Source of the DNA: HyVt-105 sp049975425
GTDB taxonomy: Bacteria; Bacteroidota; Bacteroidia; Bacteroidales; VadinHA17
Assembly: GCA_049975425.1 (NCBI GenBank)
Contig: JBNGDI010000002.1
Span: 62,001 to 126,000 of the forward strand
Length of the DNA stretch: 64,000 nt
Direction: 5' to 3'
Shown in pieces: positions 34,774 to 42,626 of this stretch (positions are counted from its first letter, which is position 1; the number at the start of each line of letters is the position of its first letter). The translations under genes were made by a program, and so were the position numbers. Under the pieces are notes generated by a model that saw only the letters and a list, made by a program, of their open reading frames with translations, was not told where the DNA came from and made no database searches.

Positions 34774-35406
34774 TTACTGAATTCCAAATTGCCTGTTCAA
34801 AAGGTCGATCGAGCTTTCCATAAAGACCAGAGTGCCTGCATCGAGTATGTCGTAAGTATTTAACTCATCGACAGTTACAACTTTGGTCCCCGGCAAATTT
34901 CGAGACGACAAATATAGGTTTTTATTCTTTTCGGATAAAACAAAGAGCGACTTTTTCCCGTCGATCCTGAGGTTTTTGTTCACATCGGCAAATTCACGGG
35001 TTTTCGGAGCATCCAGGCTCCAGTCTTCCACTACCATAATTCCTTTTTCCCTGGCCTTGTATGTCAGGGCCGATTTTCTGGCCAGACGCTTTACCTTCCG
35101 GTTCAGCTTGAAGCCATAGGAACGGGGACGCGGGCCGAATACACGGCCGCCCCCCCTGAATATGGGGTTTTTGATATCCCCGAAGCGGGCCGTGCCCGTT
35201 CCCTTCTGTCTTTTGATCTTCCGGGTACTGCCAGCCACTTCCGAACGCTCTTTGGCTTTGTGTGTTCCCTGGCGCTTATTCGCCATGAACTGCTTTGCAT
35301 CCAGATAAATAGCGTGGTCGTTGGGTTCGATCTCAAAGATCTCCTTCCTGAGTTCCACTTTCTTTCCGGTATCTTCGCCGGATTTGTTGTAAACCGCTAC
35401 TTTCAT
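34774..35406 (-). CDS. rplD: 50S ribosomal protein L4 (uL4)
   Basis: 210 residues. RQGTHKAKERSEVAGSTRKI, RQKGTGTARFGDIKNPIFRG and GGRVFGPRPRSYGFKLNRKV make up the tunnel loop. In enteric bacteria L4 autoregulates the S10 operon; no such leader is evident here, since rpsJ is internal to the larger unit. Start overlaps the rplC stop by one base. Confidence 0.97.
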   Translation of the reverse strand: MKVAVYNKSGEDTGKKVELRKEIFEIEPNDHAIYLDAKQFMANKRQGTHKAKERSEVAGSTRKIKRQKGTGTARFGDIKNPIFRGGGRVFGPRPRSYGFKLNRKVKRLARKSALTYKAREKGIMVVEDWSLDAPKTREFADVNKNLRIDGKKSLFVLSEKNKNLYLSSRNLPGTKVVTVDELNTYDILDAGTLVFMESSIDLLNRQFGIQ

Positions 35407-36023
35407 TACTTCTCAATAATTAAGTATGAACCATTGGCTCCGGGTACCGAGCCCTGCACCACCAACAGGTTTTCCTCCGGAATCAGCTTCACCACCCGCA
35501 GGTTGATCATTTTCACTTTCCTGTTACCGGTCTGTCCTGCCATCCGCATACCTTTCAGTACCCTGGAAGGATAGGAAGAAGCGCCCAGCGATCCGGGAGC
35601 CCTGTTCCTGTTATGCTGTCCGTGGGTTTGATCGCCAACCCCCCGGAATCCGTGTCGCTTGACCACTCCCTGGAAACCTTTTCCCTTGGTAAAACCTGAA
35701 ATATCCAGCCAGGTATCGTCGCTGAAATATTCTACTGTAATGCGGTCACCCACTTTCCAGTCGCGCACAAAACCCTTCAGTTCGATCACTTTTCTCTTGG
35801 GACCGGTATTGGCCTTTTTGAAATGACCTATCTCCGCCTTGTTTGAATGCTTTTCTTTCTTGTCTTCATAAGACAGTTGAACGGCATTGTATCCGTCTTT
35901 CTCCAGCGTTTTGATCTGTGACACCACATTGGGTTTTACCTCGATCACCGTGCAGGCAATGTTCTTTCCTGCACCGTTGAAAACCGAGGTCATTCCTATT
36001 TTTTTACCTATTAATCCTGGCAT
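35406..36023 (-). CDS. rplC: 50S ribosomal protein L3 (uL3)
   Basis: 205 residues. MPGLIGKKIGMTSVFNGAGK, FTKGKGFQGVVKRHGFRGVG and RAPGSLGASSYPSRVLKGMR are diagnostic. Confidence 0.97.
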   Translation of the reverse strand: MPGLIGKKIGMTSVFNGAGKNIACTVIEVKPNVVSQIKTLEKDGYNAVQLSYEDKKEKHSNKAEIGHFKKANTGPKRKVIELKGFVRDWKVGDRITVEYFSDDTWLDISGFTKGKGFQGVVKRHGFRGVGDQTHGQHNRNRAPGSLGASSYPSRVLKGMRMAGQTGNRKVKMINLRVVKLIPEENLLVVQGSVPGANGSYLIIEK

Positions 36024-36050
36024 TTCAGTATATTTTTCTGTCTAATCCTG

Positions 36051-36356
36051 TCAAACTTTAATTTCCACCTCCACCCCGCTGGGCAGCTCAAGCTTCATCA
36101 GGGCATCAATTGTCTTGGGAGTAGAACTGTAAATATCCAGCAGCCTTTTATATGAGGATAACTGGAACTGCTCCCTCGATTTCTTGTTCACAAAAGGAGA
36201 ACGCAGAACCGTATAAATCCGCTTGTGCGTGGGCAGAGGTATGGGTCCGCTTACAACTGCCCCGGTTGATTTGACCGTTTTCACGATCTTTTCTGCAGAT
36301 TTATCAACCAGGTTGTGGTCGTACGATTTCAATTTGATTCTGATCTTCTGGCTCAT
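36051..36356 (-). CDS. rpsJ: 30S ribosomal protein S10 (uS10)
   Basis: 101 residues; also the NusE transcription-antitermination factor. RIKLKSYDHNLVDKSAEKIV, GPIPLPTHKRIYTVLRSPFV and the C-terminal LPSGVEVEIKV are typical. Follows fusA after 21 bases with no tuf gene between. Confidence 0.97.
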   Translation of the reverse strand: MSQKIRIKLKSYDHNLVDKSAEKIVKTVKSTGAVVSGPIPLPTHKRIYTVLRSPFVNKKSREQFQLSSYKRLLDIYSSTPKTIDALMKLELPSGVEVEIKV

Positions 36357-36377
36357 CTTTCAGTATACATAATAATA

Positions 36378-38486
36378 TTATACAGTGGCTGTTTTGCCTT
36401 TCGTTGTTTCTATAATCTTCCGCGACAGTTCAGGCGGCACTTCTTCGAAATGGCTGAATTCCATGGTGGAGGTTGCCCGGCCCGATGTAAGGGTACGCAA
36501 CACGGTAACATAGCCGAACTGTTCGGCCAGGGGTACTTTGGCCCGGATCACCCGTGCGCCTGCTTTCGATTCCATTCCTTCCACCTGGCCACGGCGCTTG
36601 TTAAAATCGGCTATCACATCCCCCATGTATTCTTCCGGAGTAACCACTTCCACTGCCATAATAGGCTCAAGCAGGATGGGTTTTGCTCTTTCCGAGGCTT
36701 TCTTGAAGGCATTCCTGGCAGCAATTTCGAATGACAGGCTGTCGGAATCCACCGGGTGGTAGCTTCCGTCGAGCAATTCCACTTTCATGCTGTCGACGGC
36801 ATAACCTGCCAGAGGGCCATTCTGCATGGCTTCACGGAATCCTTTTTCCACGGAGGGAATAAATTCTTTCGGAATGTTCCCTCCTTTGATGGCATTTTCG
36901 AACTGGAGACCCCTTTCGTCTTTATCGGCCGGAGAAATCCGCACCATAATATCGGCAAATTTCCCTTTTCCGCCTGTTTGCTTTTTAAAAACCTCCCTGT
37001 GTTCAACCGATGCGGTAATGGCTTCCTTGTAAGCCACCTGGGGTGCGCCCACATTGCATTCCAGCTTGAATTCGCGCCTCAGGCGGTCAACCAGGATATC
37101 CAGATGCAGCTCACCCATTCCGCTGATCACCGTTTGCCCGGTATTTTCATCAAAATTCACCTGAAAAGTAGGATCTTCTTCAGCCAGCTTGCCCAGGGCT
37201 ATTCCCAGTTTATCAATATCTGACTGTGTTTTGGGTTCAATGGCCACGCCAATGACCGGTTCCGGAAATTCCATAGACTCGAGGGATATGGGATGTTTCG
37301 GGTCGCACAGGGTATCACCGGTTTTCACATTCTTCAAACCCACTGCTCCGCATATATCTCCGGCACGAATCTCCTCCTTCGGATGCTGCTTGTTGGCATG
37401 CATTTGATAAAGGCGTGAAATCCGGTCTTTTTTCCCTGTTCTGACATTCATAACCTGCACACCCGATTTCAACACTCCCGAATAAATCCTGAGAAAAACC
37501 AGTCTTCCCACGAAAGGATCGGTAGCAATTTTAAATGCAAGGGCTGTCAGCGGTTCACCGGAATCCGGATTCCTGTTTTCATCCTTCGATGTATACGGAT
37601 TGAAGCCGGTAACCGCCCCAATATCGAGCGGGCTGGGCAGAAACGCAACAACGGCATCGAGAAGCCGCTGTATGCCTTTATTCTTGAAGGCGGATCCGCA
37701 AAAAACGGGAACCACGCTCATATCAATAGTAGCTTTCCTGATGGCCTCCCTCATCTCATCGGGCGTGATGGAGTCGGGATCATTCAGGTATCGCTCAAGC
37801 AGGGTATCATTCGTTTCGGCCACAGCCTCCACCAGCTTCCCCCTCCATTCCATAACCTCTTCTTCCAGCCCGGCAGGAATGTCGGCCAGCTCATAATTCA
37901 CCCCAAGGGTCTCATCGTCGTACCATACCACTGCCCTGTTCTCGATCAAATCGACCACCCCCTGAAAAGTATCTTCCTTGCCGATGGGAATCTGTATGGG
38001 AACGGGGTTGGCGCCCAGTTTTTTTCTGATCTGGTTAACCACTCCGTAGTAATCGGCCCCGACGCGGTCCATTTTGTTGACAAAAGCCAGCCGGGGCACC
38101 CGGTACTTACTGGCCTGCCTCCATACTGTTTCACTCTGAGGTTCCACACCACCCACCGCACAGAACACGGCAATAACCCCGTCAAGAACCCTCAGCGAAC
38201 GCTCCACCTCCACGGTGAAATCGACATGGCCGGGGGTATCAATGATGTTGATCTTATAGTTTTTGTCCTGATATTTCCAGAAAGTAGTGGTAGCAGCCGA
38301 GGTAATGGTAATGCCCCGCTCCTGCTCCTGCACCATCCAGTCCATCTGGGCAGCACCGTCATGTACCTCCCCCATCCGATGGGTAATCCCGGTATAAAAC
38401 AGGATCCTCTCGGTAGTGGTGGTTTTACCCGCATCAATATGGGCCATAATCCCAATATTTCTCGTATATGCCAGATGCTGGTCCAT
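36378..38486 (-). CDS. fusA: Elongation factor G (canonical)
   Basis: 702 residues; GTP-driven translocase of the ribosome. All GTPase motifs are intact: P-loop AHIDAGKTTT, switch I EQERGITITSA, DTPGHVDF with the catalytic His, and NKMD. Domains II-V follow, with the domain IV loop ending in GPLAGYAVDSMKVEL and the C-terminal QVEGMESKAGARVIRAKVP. It contrasts with the degenerate paralogue at 39749. Str-operon position between rpsG and rpsJ. Confidence 0.98.
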   Translation of the reverse strand: MDQHLAYTRNIGIMAHIDAGKTTTTERILFYTGITHRMGEVHDGAAQMDWMVQEQERGITITSAATTTFWKYQDKNYKINIIDTPGHVDFTVEVERSLRVLDGVIAVFCAVGGVEPQSETVWRQASKYRVPRLAFVNKMDRVGADYYGVVNQIRKKLGANPVPIQIPIGKEDTFQGVVDLIENRAVVWYDDETLGVNYELADIPAGLEEEVMEWRGKLVEAVAETNDTLLERYLNDPDSITPDEMREAIRKATIDMSVVPVFCGSAFKNKGIQRLLDAVVAFLPSPLDIGAVTGFNPYTSKDENRNPDSGEPLTALAFKIATDPFVGRLVFLRIYSGVLKSGVQVMNVRTGKKDRISRLYQMHANKQHPKEEIRAGDICGAVGLKNVKTGDTLCDPKHPISLESMEFPEPVIGVAIEPKTQSDIDKLGIALGKLAEEDPTFQVNFDENTGQTVISGMGELHLDILVDRLRREFKLECNVGAPQVAYKEAITASVEHREVFKKQTGGKGKFADIMVRISPADKDERGLQFENAIKGGNIPKEFIPSVEKGFREAMQNGPLAGYAVDSMKVELLDGSYHPVDSDSLSFEIAARNAFKKASERAKPILLEPIMAVEVVTPEEYMGDVIADFNKRRGQVEGMESKAGARVIRAKVPLAEQFGYVTVLRTLTSGRATSTMEFSHFEEVPPELSRKIIETTKGKTATV

Positions 38487-38526
38487 GCAATCAAACTATC
38501 TTTCTCAGCCGTTTTCTTTATTTTTA

Positions 38527-39003
38527 TTAAAACCTGAAATGAGCGAATGCCTTGTTGGCTTCGGCCATCCGGTGCATGTCTTCCTTTCTTTTGAAAGCTC
38601 CTCCTTCCTGGTTGTAAGCGGCAATGATCTCGGCCGCCAGTTTCTCACTCATGGAATGTCCGCTCCTTTTGCGGGCAAACAGGATCAGGTTTTTCATACT
38701 GAGCGAAATCTTCCTGTCAGGGCGAACCTCAAGGGGAACCTGAAAGGTGGCGCCCCCTACCCGGCGGCTCTTTACCTCAACCTGGGGAGTAATGTTCTCC
38801 AGTGCCTTTTTCCATATCTCAAGGGGGGTATGTTCCGCATCTTTCATCTTCTCCCCTACCAGATCCATGGCATCATAAAAGATCCGGAAGGCCAGGGTCT
38901 TCTTCCCCTCTTCCATCAGGTTATTGATAAACCGGGTAACCAACGGATCATTAAACCGGGGATCCGGCAGCAAAATCCGCTTTTTGGGTTTGGACTTTCT
39001 CAT
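38527..39003 (-). CDS. rpsG: 30S ribosomal protein S7 (uS7)
   Basis: 158 residues; nucleates the 30S head. DPRFNDPLVTRFINNLMEEG, RRVGGATFQVPLEVRPDRKI and the KKEDMHRMAEANKAFAHFRF-type C-terminus (here RKEDMHRMAEAN) identify it. Confidence 0.97.
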   Translation of the reverse strand: MRKSKPKKRILLPDPRFNDPLVTRFINNLMEEGKKTLAFRIFYDAMDLVGEKMKDAEHTPLEIWKKALENITPQVEVKSRRVGGATFQVPLEVRPDRKISLSMKNLILFARKRSGHSMSEKLAAEIIAAYNQEGGAFKRKEDMHRMAEANKAFAHFRF

Positions 39004-39031
39004 GCTTGTATACCTTATAAATCAATAATGA

Positions 39032-39406
39032 TTAATTCTTCGGTCGTTTTGCACCATATTTGGAACGGCGTTGCTTTCTGCCCTCCACACCGGAAGTATC
39101 CAGAGCTCCCCTGATCAGGTGATACCTTACTCCGGGCAGATCTTTTACCCTGCCTCCCCTGATCAGTACAATGGAGTGCTCCTGCAGATTATGCCCTTCC
39201 CCGGGTATATATGCGTTCACTTCCTTCTGATTGGTCAGTCGCACACGTGCCACTTTCCGCATAGCTGAATTTGGCTTCTTCGGAGTGGTGGTGTATACCC
39301 GGACACACACTCCCCTGCGCTGCGGACAGTTATCCAGTGCCGGCGCTTTACTCTTTTCAGCAATCTTCTTTCTGCCTTTCCTGACAAGCTGTTGAATCGT
39401 TGGCAT
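39032..39406 (-). CDS. rpsL: 30S ribosomal protein S12 (uS12)
   Basis: 124 residues; decoding-centre protein. MPTIQQLVRKGRKKI, PKKPNSAMRKVARVRL and GRVKDLPGVRYHLIRGALD are present. The Lys in TPKKPNSA, where streptomycin-resistance changes occur, is unchanged. First gene of the superoperon with a strong promoter 50-80 bases upstream. Confidence 0.97.
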   Translation of the reverse strand: MPTIQQLVRKGRKKIAEKSKAPALDNCPQRRGVCVRVYTTTPKKPNSAMRKVARVRLTNQKEVNAYIPGEGHNLQEHSIVLIRGGRVKDLPGVRYHLIRGALDTSGVEGRKQRRSKYGAKRPKN

Positions 39407-39453
39407 AGCCTGAATTTAAACGTTTATTAACTTGCTGTTTACAAATCGGGTTG

Positions 39454-39483
39454 CAAAGGTATAGTTTTTCTCTTTAAAAACAA
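39454..39483 (-). promoter_or_regulatory. Promoter of the ribosomal protein superoperon
   Basis: Minus strand TTG (39481-39483), 19-base spacer, TACCTTTG (39454-39461): an exact match to the Bacteroidota housekeeping consensus TTG-N19-21-TAnnTTTG. Transcription would start about 40 bases before the rpsL ATG. Confidence 0.75.
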
Positions 39484-39669
39484 TAGCCTCACTTCAATAA
39501 ATTTCATTTCAGTGCAGCATGTTTTCCTGCCCTGCGGAACCCGTTCCGGCAGATTTTTTCCGAACCCGTATTATAATTAAATAGGTATGTCTTCGGCCGG
39601 TATCCTTCCCTCAGGTAATGGTAACCGGTATAAAGGAAAGGGGTCTATGCTTTTTATTGAAAATTTTAT

Positions 39670-39677
39670 TACTTTTG
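39670..39677 (+). promoter_or_regulatory. Putative -7 element for the EF-G paralogue
   Basis: TACTTTTG, an exact TAnnTTTG match, leaving a leader of about 65 bases before the ATG at 39749. No TTG lies at the standard -33 spacing, which may indicate activator dependence. Confidence 0.5.
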
Positions 39678-39748
39678 GACCGCATTTTCAGGAGGAAGAG
39701 CAAACACGGTAAAAGCTTACAGAGCAATTCTTTAAAAACGTATTTTTT

Positions 39749-41905
39749 ATGAAAACCTTTCAACCAGAAGACATCCGCAATATCGCCCTGATGGGAAACG
39801 CCGGTTCAGGCAAGACCAGTCTTGCAGAAGCCATGCTGTTCAACGGAGGGATAATCGACCGAAGGGGGAATGTGGATAACAAGAATACGGCATCCGACTA
39901 CAATGAAATTGAACACGACTACGGATATTCGGTTTACAACACCCTGTTATATACCGAATCCCAGGGGAAGAAAATCAACATCCTTGATAATCCAGGACTG
40001 GACGATTTTGTTGGCGGGTTGATATCCTCGCTCCATGTGGCCGATACGGGACTGATTGTTCTGAATTCCCAGAACGGGATCGAGGTGGGTTCTGAAATCC
40101 ATTTCAGGCATGCCGCAAAAATGAATAAGCCCATGATTATTGTGGTAAACCACAACGATCATGAAAAATCGAACTTCGACAAGACCGTGGAACTGGCACG
40201 TGAAAGTTTCGGGAAACAGGTAACCCTGGTTCAATTCCCGGTAAACGAAGGACTGCAATTCAACGCCGTGGTGGATGTCCTGAAAATGAAGATGTATACC
40301 TACCCCGACGACAGCGGAAAAGCCCGGATCGACGATATTCCTTCCGAGCACATGGAAAGGGCTGAAACCCTCCGGAACGAGCTGATGGAAAAAGCCGCCG
40401 AGAATGATGAAGAACTGATGGAACTTTTCTTCGAAAAAGAGATGCTCGAAGAAGATGAAATGAGGAAAGGAATTACCGCCGGATTGATCCAGCGCGGAAT
40501 TTTCCCGGTATTCTGCACTTCGGGAAAAACCAATGTGGGAGTGGACAGGTTGATGGAATTCATTGCCAATGTAGCTCCTTCACCGCTGCAGATGCCTGCC
40601 CCGAAGGCAAGCAACGGCAAAGAAATTCCCTGCGATCCCGGCAAACCCGCTTCCCTTTTCGTATTCAAAACCTATATCGAATCGCATATCGGCGAGATCA
40701 ATTATTTCAAAGTAATGAGCGGGGAACTGAAGGAAGGCATGGATGTGACCAACACAAAAACCCAGAACAAGGAACGCATTTCCCAGATCTTTGCCGTGGC
40801 CGGAAAGAACCGTAACAAGGTTCCCTCCATGATGGCTGGAGACCTCGGGGCCACCGTCAAGCTGAAAGCCACCAAAACGAACCATACCCTTACTGCGCCG
40901 GGAGCTGACTGGACCTTCGATCCCATTGAATTCCCCGAGCCCAAATACCGAACAGCCATTAAAGCCGTCAGTGAAGGCGATGAGGAAAAACTGGGAGAAG
41001 CCCTTTCACGCATCCATGATGAAGACCCCACCATTGTGGTGGAATATTCCAAGGAACTGAAACAGATCATTGTGCACGGCCAGGGCGAGCACCATCTGAA
41101 TATTCTGAAGTGGCAGATGGATAACCGCTTTAAAATTGAAATACAATTCCTGCCGCCCAGAATTCCTTACCGGGAAACCATTACCAAAGTAGCCCAGGCC
41201 GATTACCGGCATAAAAAACAGTCGGGTGGGGCAGGCCAGTTCGGTGAGGTGCATCTGGTCATCGAACCCTATAAGGAAGGAATGCCTCTTCCCTCGGTGT
41301 ACAAGGTAAACGGAAAAGAAATAAAAGTAAACGTTCGCGATGTGGACGAACACAACCTTCCCTGGGGCGGCAAACTGGTATTCCTGAACTGCATCGTGGG
41401 GGGGTCCATCGATGCACGCTTTATGCCCGCCATTCTGAAAGGGATTATGGAAAAAATGGAGGAAGGACCCCTCACCGGCTCATACGCCAGAGATATCCGC
41501 ATTGCAGTATATGACGGGAAAATGCACCCTGTTGATTCCAATGAAATATCCTTTAAACTGGCCGGGCGGAATGCCTTCAGCATGGCTTTCAAAAATGCCG
41601 GCCCCAAAATCCTCGAGCCCATCTACGAGGTGGAAATCTATGTTCCCTCCGACCGGATGGGCGATGTGATGAGCGACCTGCAGTCGAGAAGGGGGGTTGT
41701 ACAGGGAATGAGCAGCGAAAAAGGATTCGAAAAGATCATGGCCAAAGTACCCCTGGCCGAGATGAACAAATACTCCACAGCGCTTTCTTCCCTGTCAGGC
41801 GGAAGGGCCATGTATTCGATGAAATTTTCAGAATACACCCAGGTTCCGCCTGATATCCAGGAGCAACTGCTGAAGGCATACGAAGCCGAACAGGAAGAAG
41901 AATAG
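39749..41905 (+). CDS. EF-G paralogue (EF-G2 type) with degenerate GTPase motifs
   Basis: 718 residues with the full five-domain EF-G layout, including the domain II-V signatures (GQGEHHLNILKWQMDNRF, KQSGGAGQFGEVHLVIEP, GPLTGSYARDIRIAVYDGK, RRGVVQGMSSEKGFEKIMAKVPLAEM). The GTPase domain is altered. The P-loop reads GNAGSGKTS. Switch I is EHDYGYSVYN where canonical EF-G has EQERGITI. DTPGH is DNPGL, so the catalytic His is Leu84. NKxD is NHND (134-137). A Bacteroides paralogue without GTPase activity (EF-G2, needed for gut colonisation) has been described, and this is probably its counterpart. It is divergent from the str operon and ends at a 48-bp palindrome. Confidence 0.88.
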   Translation: MKTFQPEDIRNIALMGNAGSGKTSLAEAMLFNGGIIDRRGNVDNKNTASDYNEIEHDYGYSVYNTLLYTESQGKKINILDNPGLDDFVGGLISSLHVADTGLIVLNSQNGIEVGSEIHFRHAAKMNKPMIIVVNHNDHEKSNFDKTVELARESFGKQVTLVQFPVNEGLQFNAVVDVLKMKMYTYPDDSGKARIDDIPSEHMERAETLRNELMEKAAENDEELMELFFEKEMLEEDEMRKGITAGLIQRGIFPVFCTSGKTNVGVDRLMEFIANVAPSPLQMPAPKASNGKEIPCDPGKPASLFVFKTYIESHIGEINYFKVMSGELKEGMDVTNTKTQNKERISQIFAVAGKNRNKVPSMMAGDLGATVKLKATKTNHTLTAPGADWTFDPIEFPEPKYRTAIKAVSEGDEEKLGEALSRIHDEDPTIVVEYSKELKQIIVHGQGEHHLNILKWQMDNRFKIEIQFLPPRIPYRETITKVAQADYRHKKQSGGAGQFGEVHLVIEPYKEGMPLPSVYKVNGKEIKVNVRDVDEHNLPWGGKLVFLNCIVGGSIDARFMPAILKGIMEKMEEGPLTGSYARDIRIAVYDGKMHPVDSNEISFKLAGRNAFSMAFKNAGPKILEPIYEVEIYVPSDRMGDVMSDLQSRRGVVQGMSSEKGFEKIMAKVPLAEMNKYSTALSSLSGGRAMYSMKFSEYTQVPPDIQEQLLKAYEAEQEEE

Positions 41906-41907
41906 TT

Positions 41908-41955
41908 ATCTACGTAGGAAACTACGTAGATATCTACGTAGTTTCCTACGTAGAT
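41908..41955. terminator. Perfect 48-bp palindrome between convergent genes, candidate bidirectional terminator
   Basis: The 48 bases are their own reverse complement. Each 24-base half is itself a hairpin: ATCTACGTAG, loop GAAA (41918-41921), CTACGTAGAT; then ATCTACGTAG, loop TTTC (41942-41945), CTACGTAGAT. The self-complementary 8-mer CTACGTAG therefore occurs four times at exact 12-bp spacing (41910, 41922, 41934, 41946). It begins 2 bases after the EF-G paralogue stop and ends on the first base of the response regulator stop codon. No T run follows on either strand. Confidence 0.6.
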
Positions 41956-42626
41956 TATTCTCTAATCCTCAGCATCAGCCCCTTTCCCCGGATGGTTGCA
42001 ATCTCAGCCCCTCTGATATTTTTCAGATATTTTCTCAGGCGACTGATAAAAACATCCATGCTGCGGCCCATAAAGTAATCGTTCTCCCCCCACAGGTCGG
42101 TCAGGATTTTCTCCCGCTCCACTACCTGGTTCCTGTGTTGCCACAGGTACCGGAGCAGCTCGTTTTCCCTCACGGTCAGCCGGAAGATCTTATCACCCGC
42201 TGCCAGGGTCATTTCGTCAAACGAAACAGTGGCCGAGCCCAGTGCGATCTTTTCTGCCGGCACAGCATGGCTGCGTCGCAACACATTCCTGATACGCAGC
42301 ACCAGTTCATCTACCTCAAAGGGTTTGCAGATATAGTCATCAGCCCCCAGGGCCAGCCCCCTGATCCTGTCTTCCTTCAGAGTCTTGGCCGTCAGGAACA
42401 TCAGCGGCATGTCGGGCTTCAACTGCCTGATCCTCCGGCTGAGTTCGAAACCGTCCATCCCCGGTAGCATGATATCGAGCAGGCAAAGGTCGTAGCGCAT
42501 TTCAGGATCCGCCTCCAGGGCTTCTTCCCCGCTTTCCGTCCAGATCACCTCAAAATCCTTCAGTCGCAGGTATTCCGCAAGCACATTACCCAGGTCGTGC
42601 TCATCTTCCACCAGAAGAATTTTCAT
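41955..42626 (-). CDS. OmpR-family response regulator
   Basis: 223 residues. Receiver domain (1-118) with acidic pocket VEDE, phospho-acceptor Asp in CLLDIMLPGMDGFE, Thr in FLTAKT and Lys in YICKPFEVDEL. C-terminal winged helix (about 130-222) with LTVRENELLRYLWQHRNQVV and SMDVFISRLRKYLKNI. It resembles the RprY-type regulators of Bacteroides, but I would not assign the name. Its start lies within the last codons of the upstream kinase gene (26-base overlap), so the two are an operon. TTAAC direct repeats beyond the kinase gene are a likely binding site. Confidence 0.93.
   Translation of the reverse strand: MKILLVEDEHDLGNVLAEYLRLKDFEVIWTESGEEALEADPEMRYDLCLLDIMLPGMDGFELSRRIRQLKPDMPLMFLTAKTLKEDRIRGLALGADDYICKPFEVDELVLRIRNVLRRSHAVPAEKIALGSATVSFDEMTLAAGDKIFRLTVRENELLRYLWQHRNQVVEREKILTDLWGENDYFMGRSMDVFISRLRKYLKNIRGAEIATIRGKGLMLRIRE

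Larger units (their letters stand above)
39407..39748. other. Divergent intergenic region between rpsL and the EF-G paralogue
   Basis: 342 bases without a gene. It holds the rpsL promoter (39454-39483), a -7 element for the EF-G paralogue (39670-39677), and a small palindrome CGGAACCCGTTCCG at 39535-39548. An AGGAGG at 39690-39695 is 53 bases before the downstream ATG and has no start codon near it. No RNA gene is recognised. Confidence 0.7.

Noticed and set aside
36357..36377. Loss of tuf from the str operon as an oddity
   Set aside because: tuf placed elsewhere is usual for this phylum, so it is a lineage mark, not a deletion.
39690..39695. AGGAGG Shine-Dalgarno-like sequence
   Set aside because: It lies 53 bases before the EF-G paralogue ATG with no start codon at proper spacing, and genes in this phylum seldom use such sites.
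36378..41905. Two EF-G genes as a recent duplication
   Set aside because: The proteins differ strongly in every GTPase motif and through the core, so they are ancient paralogues.
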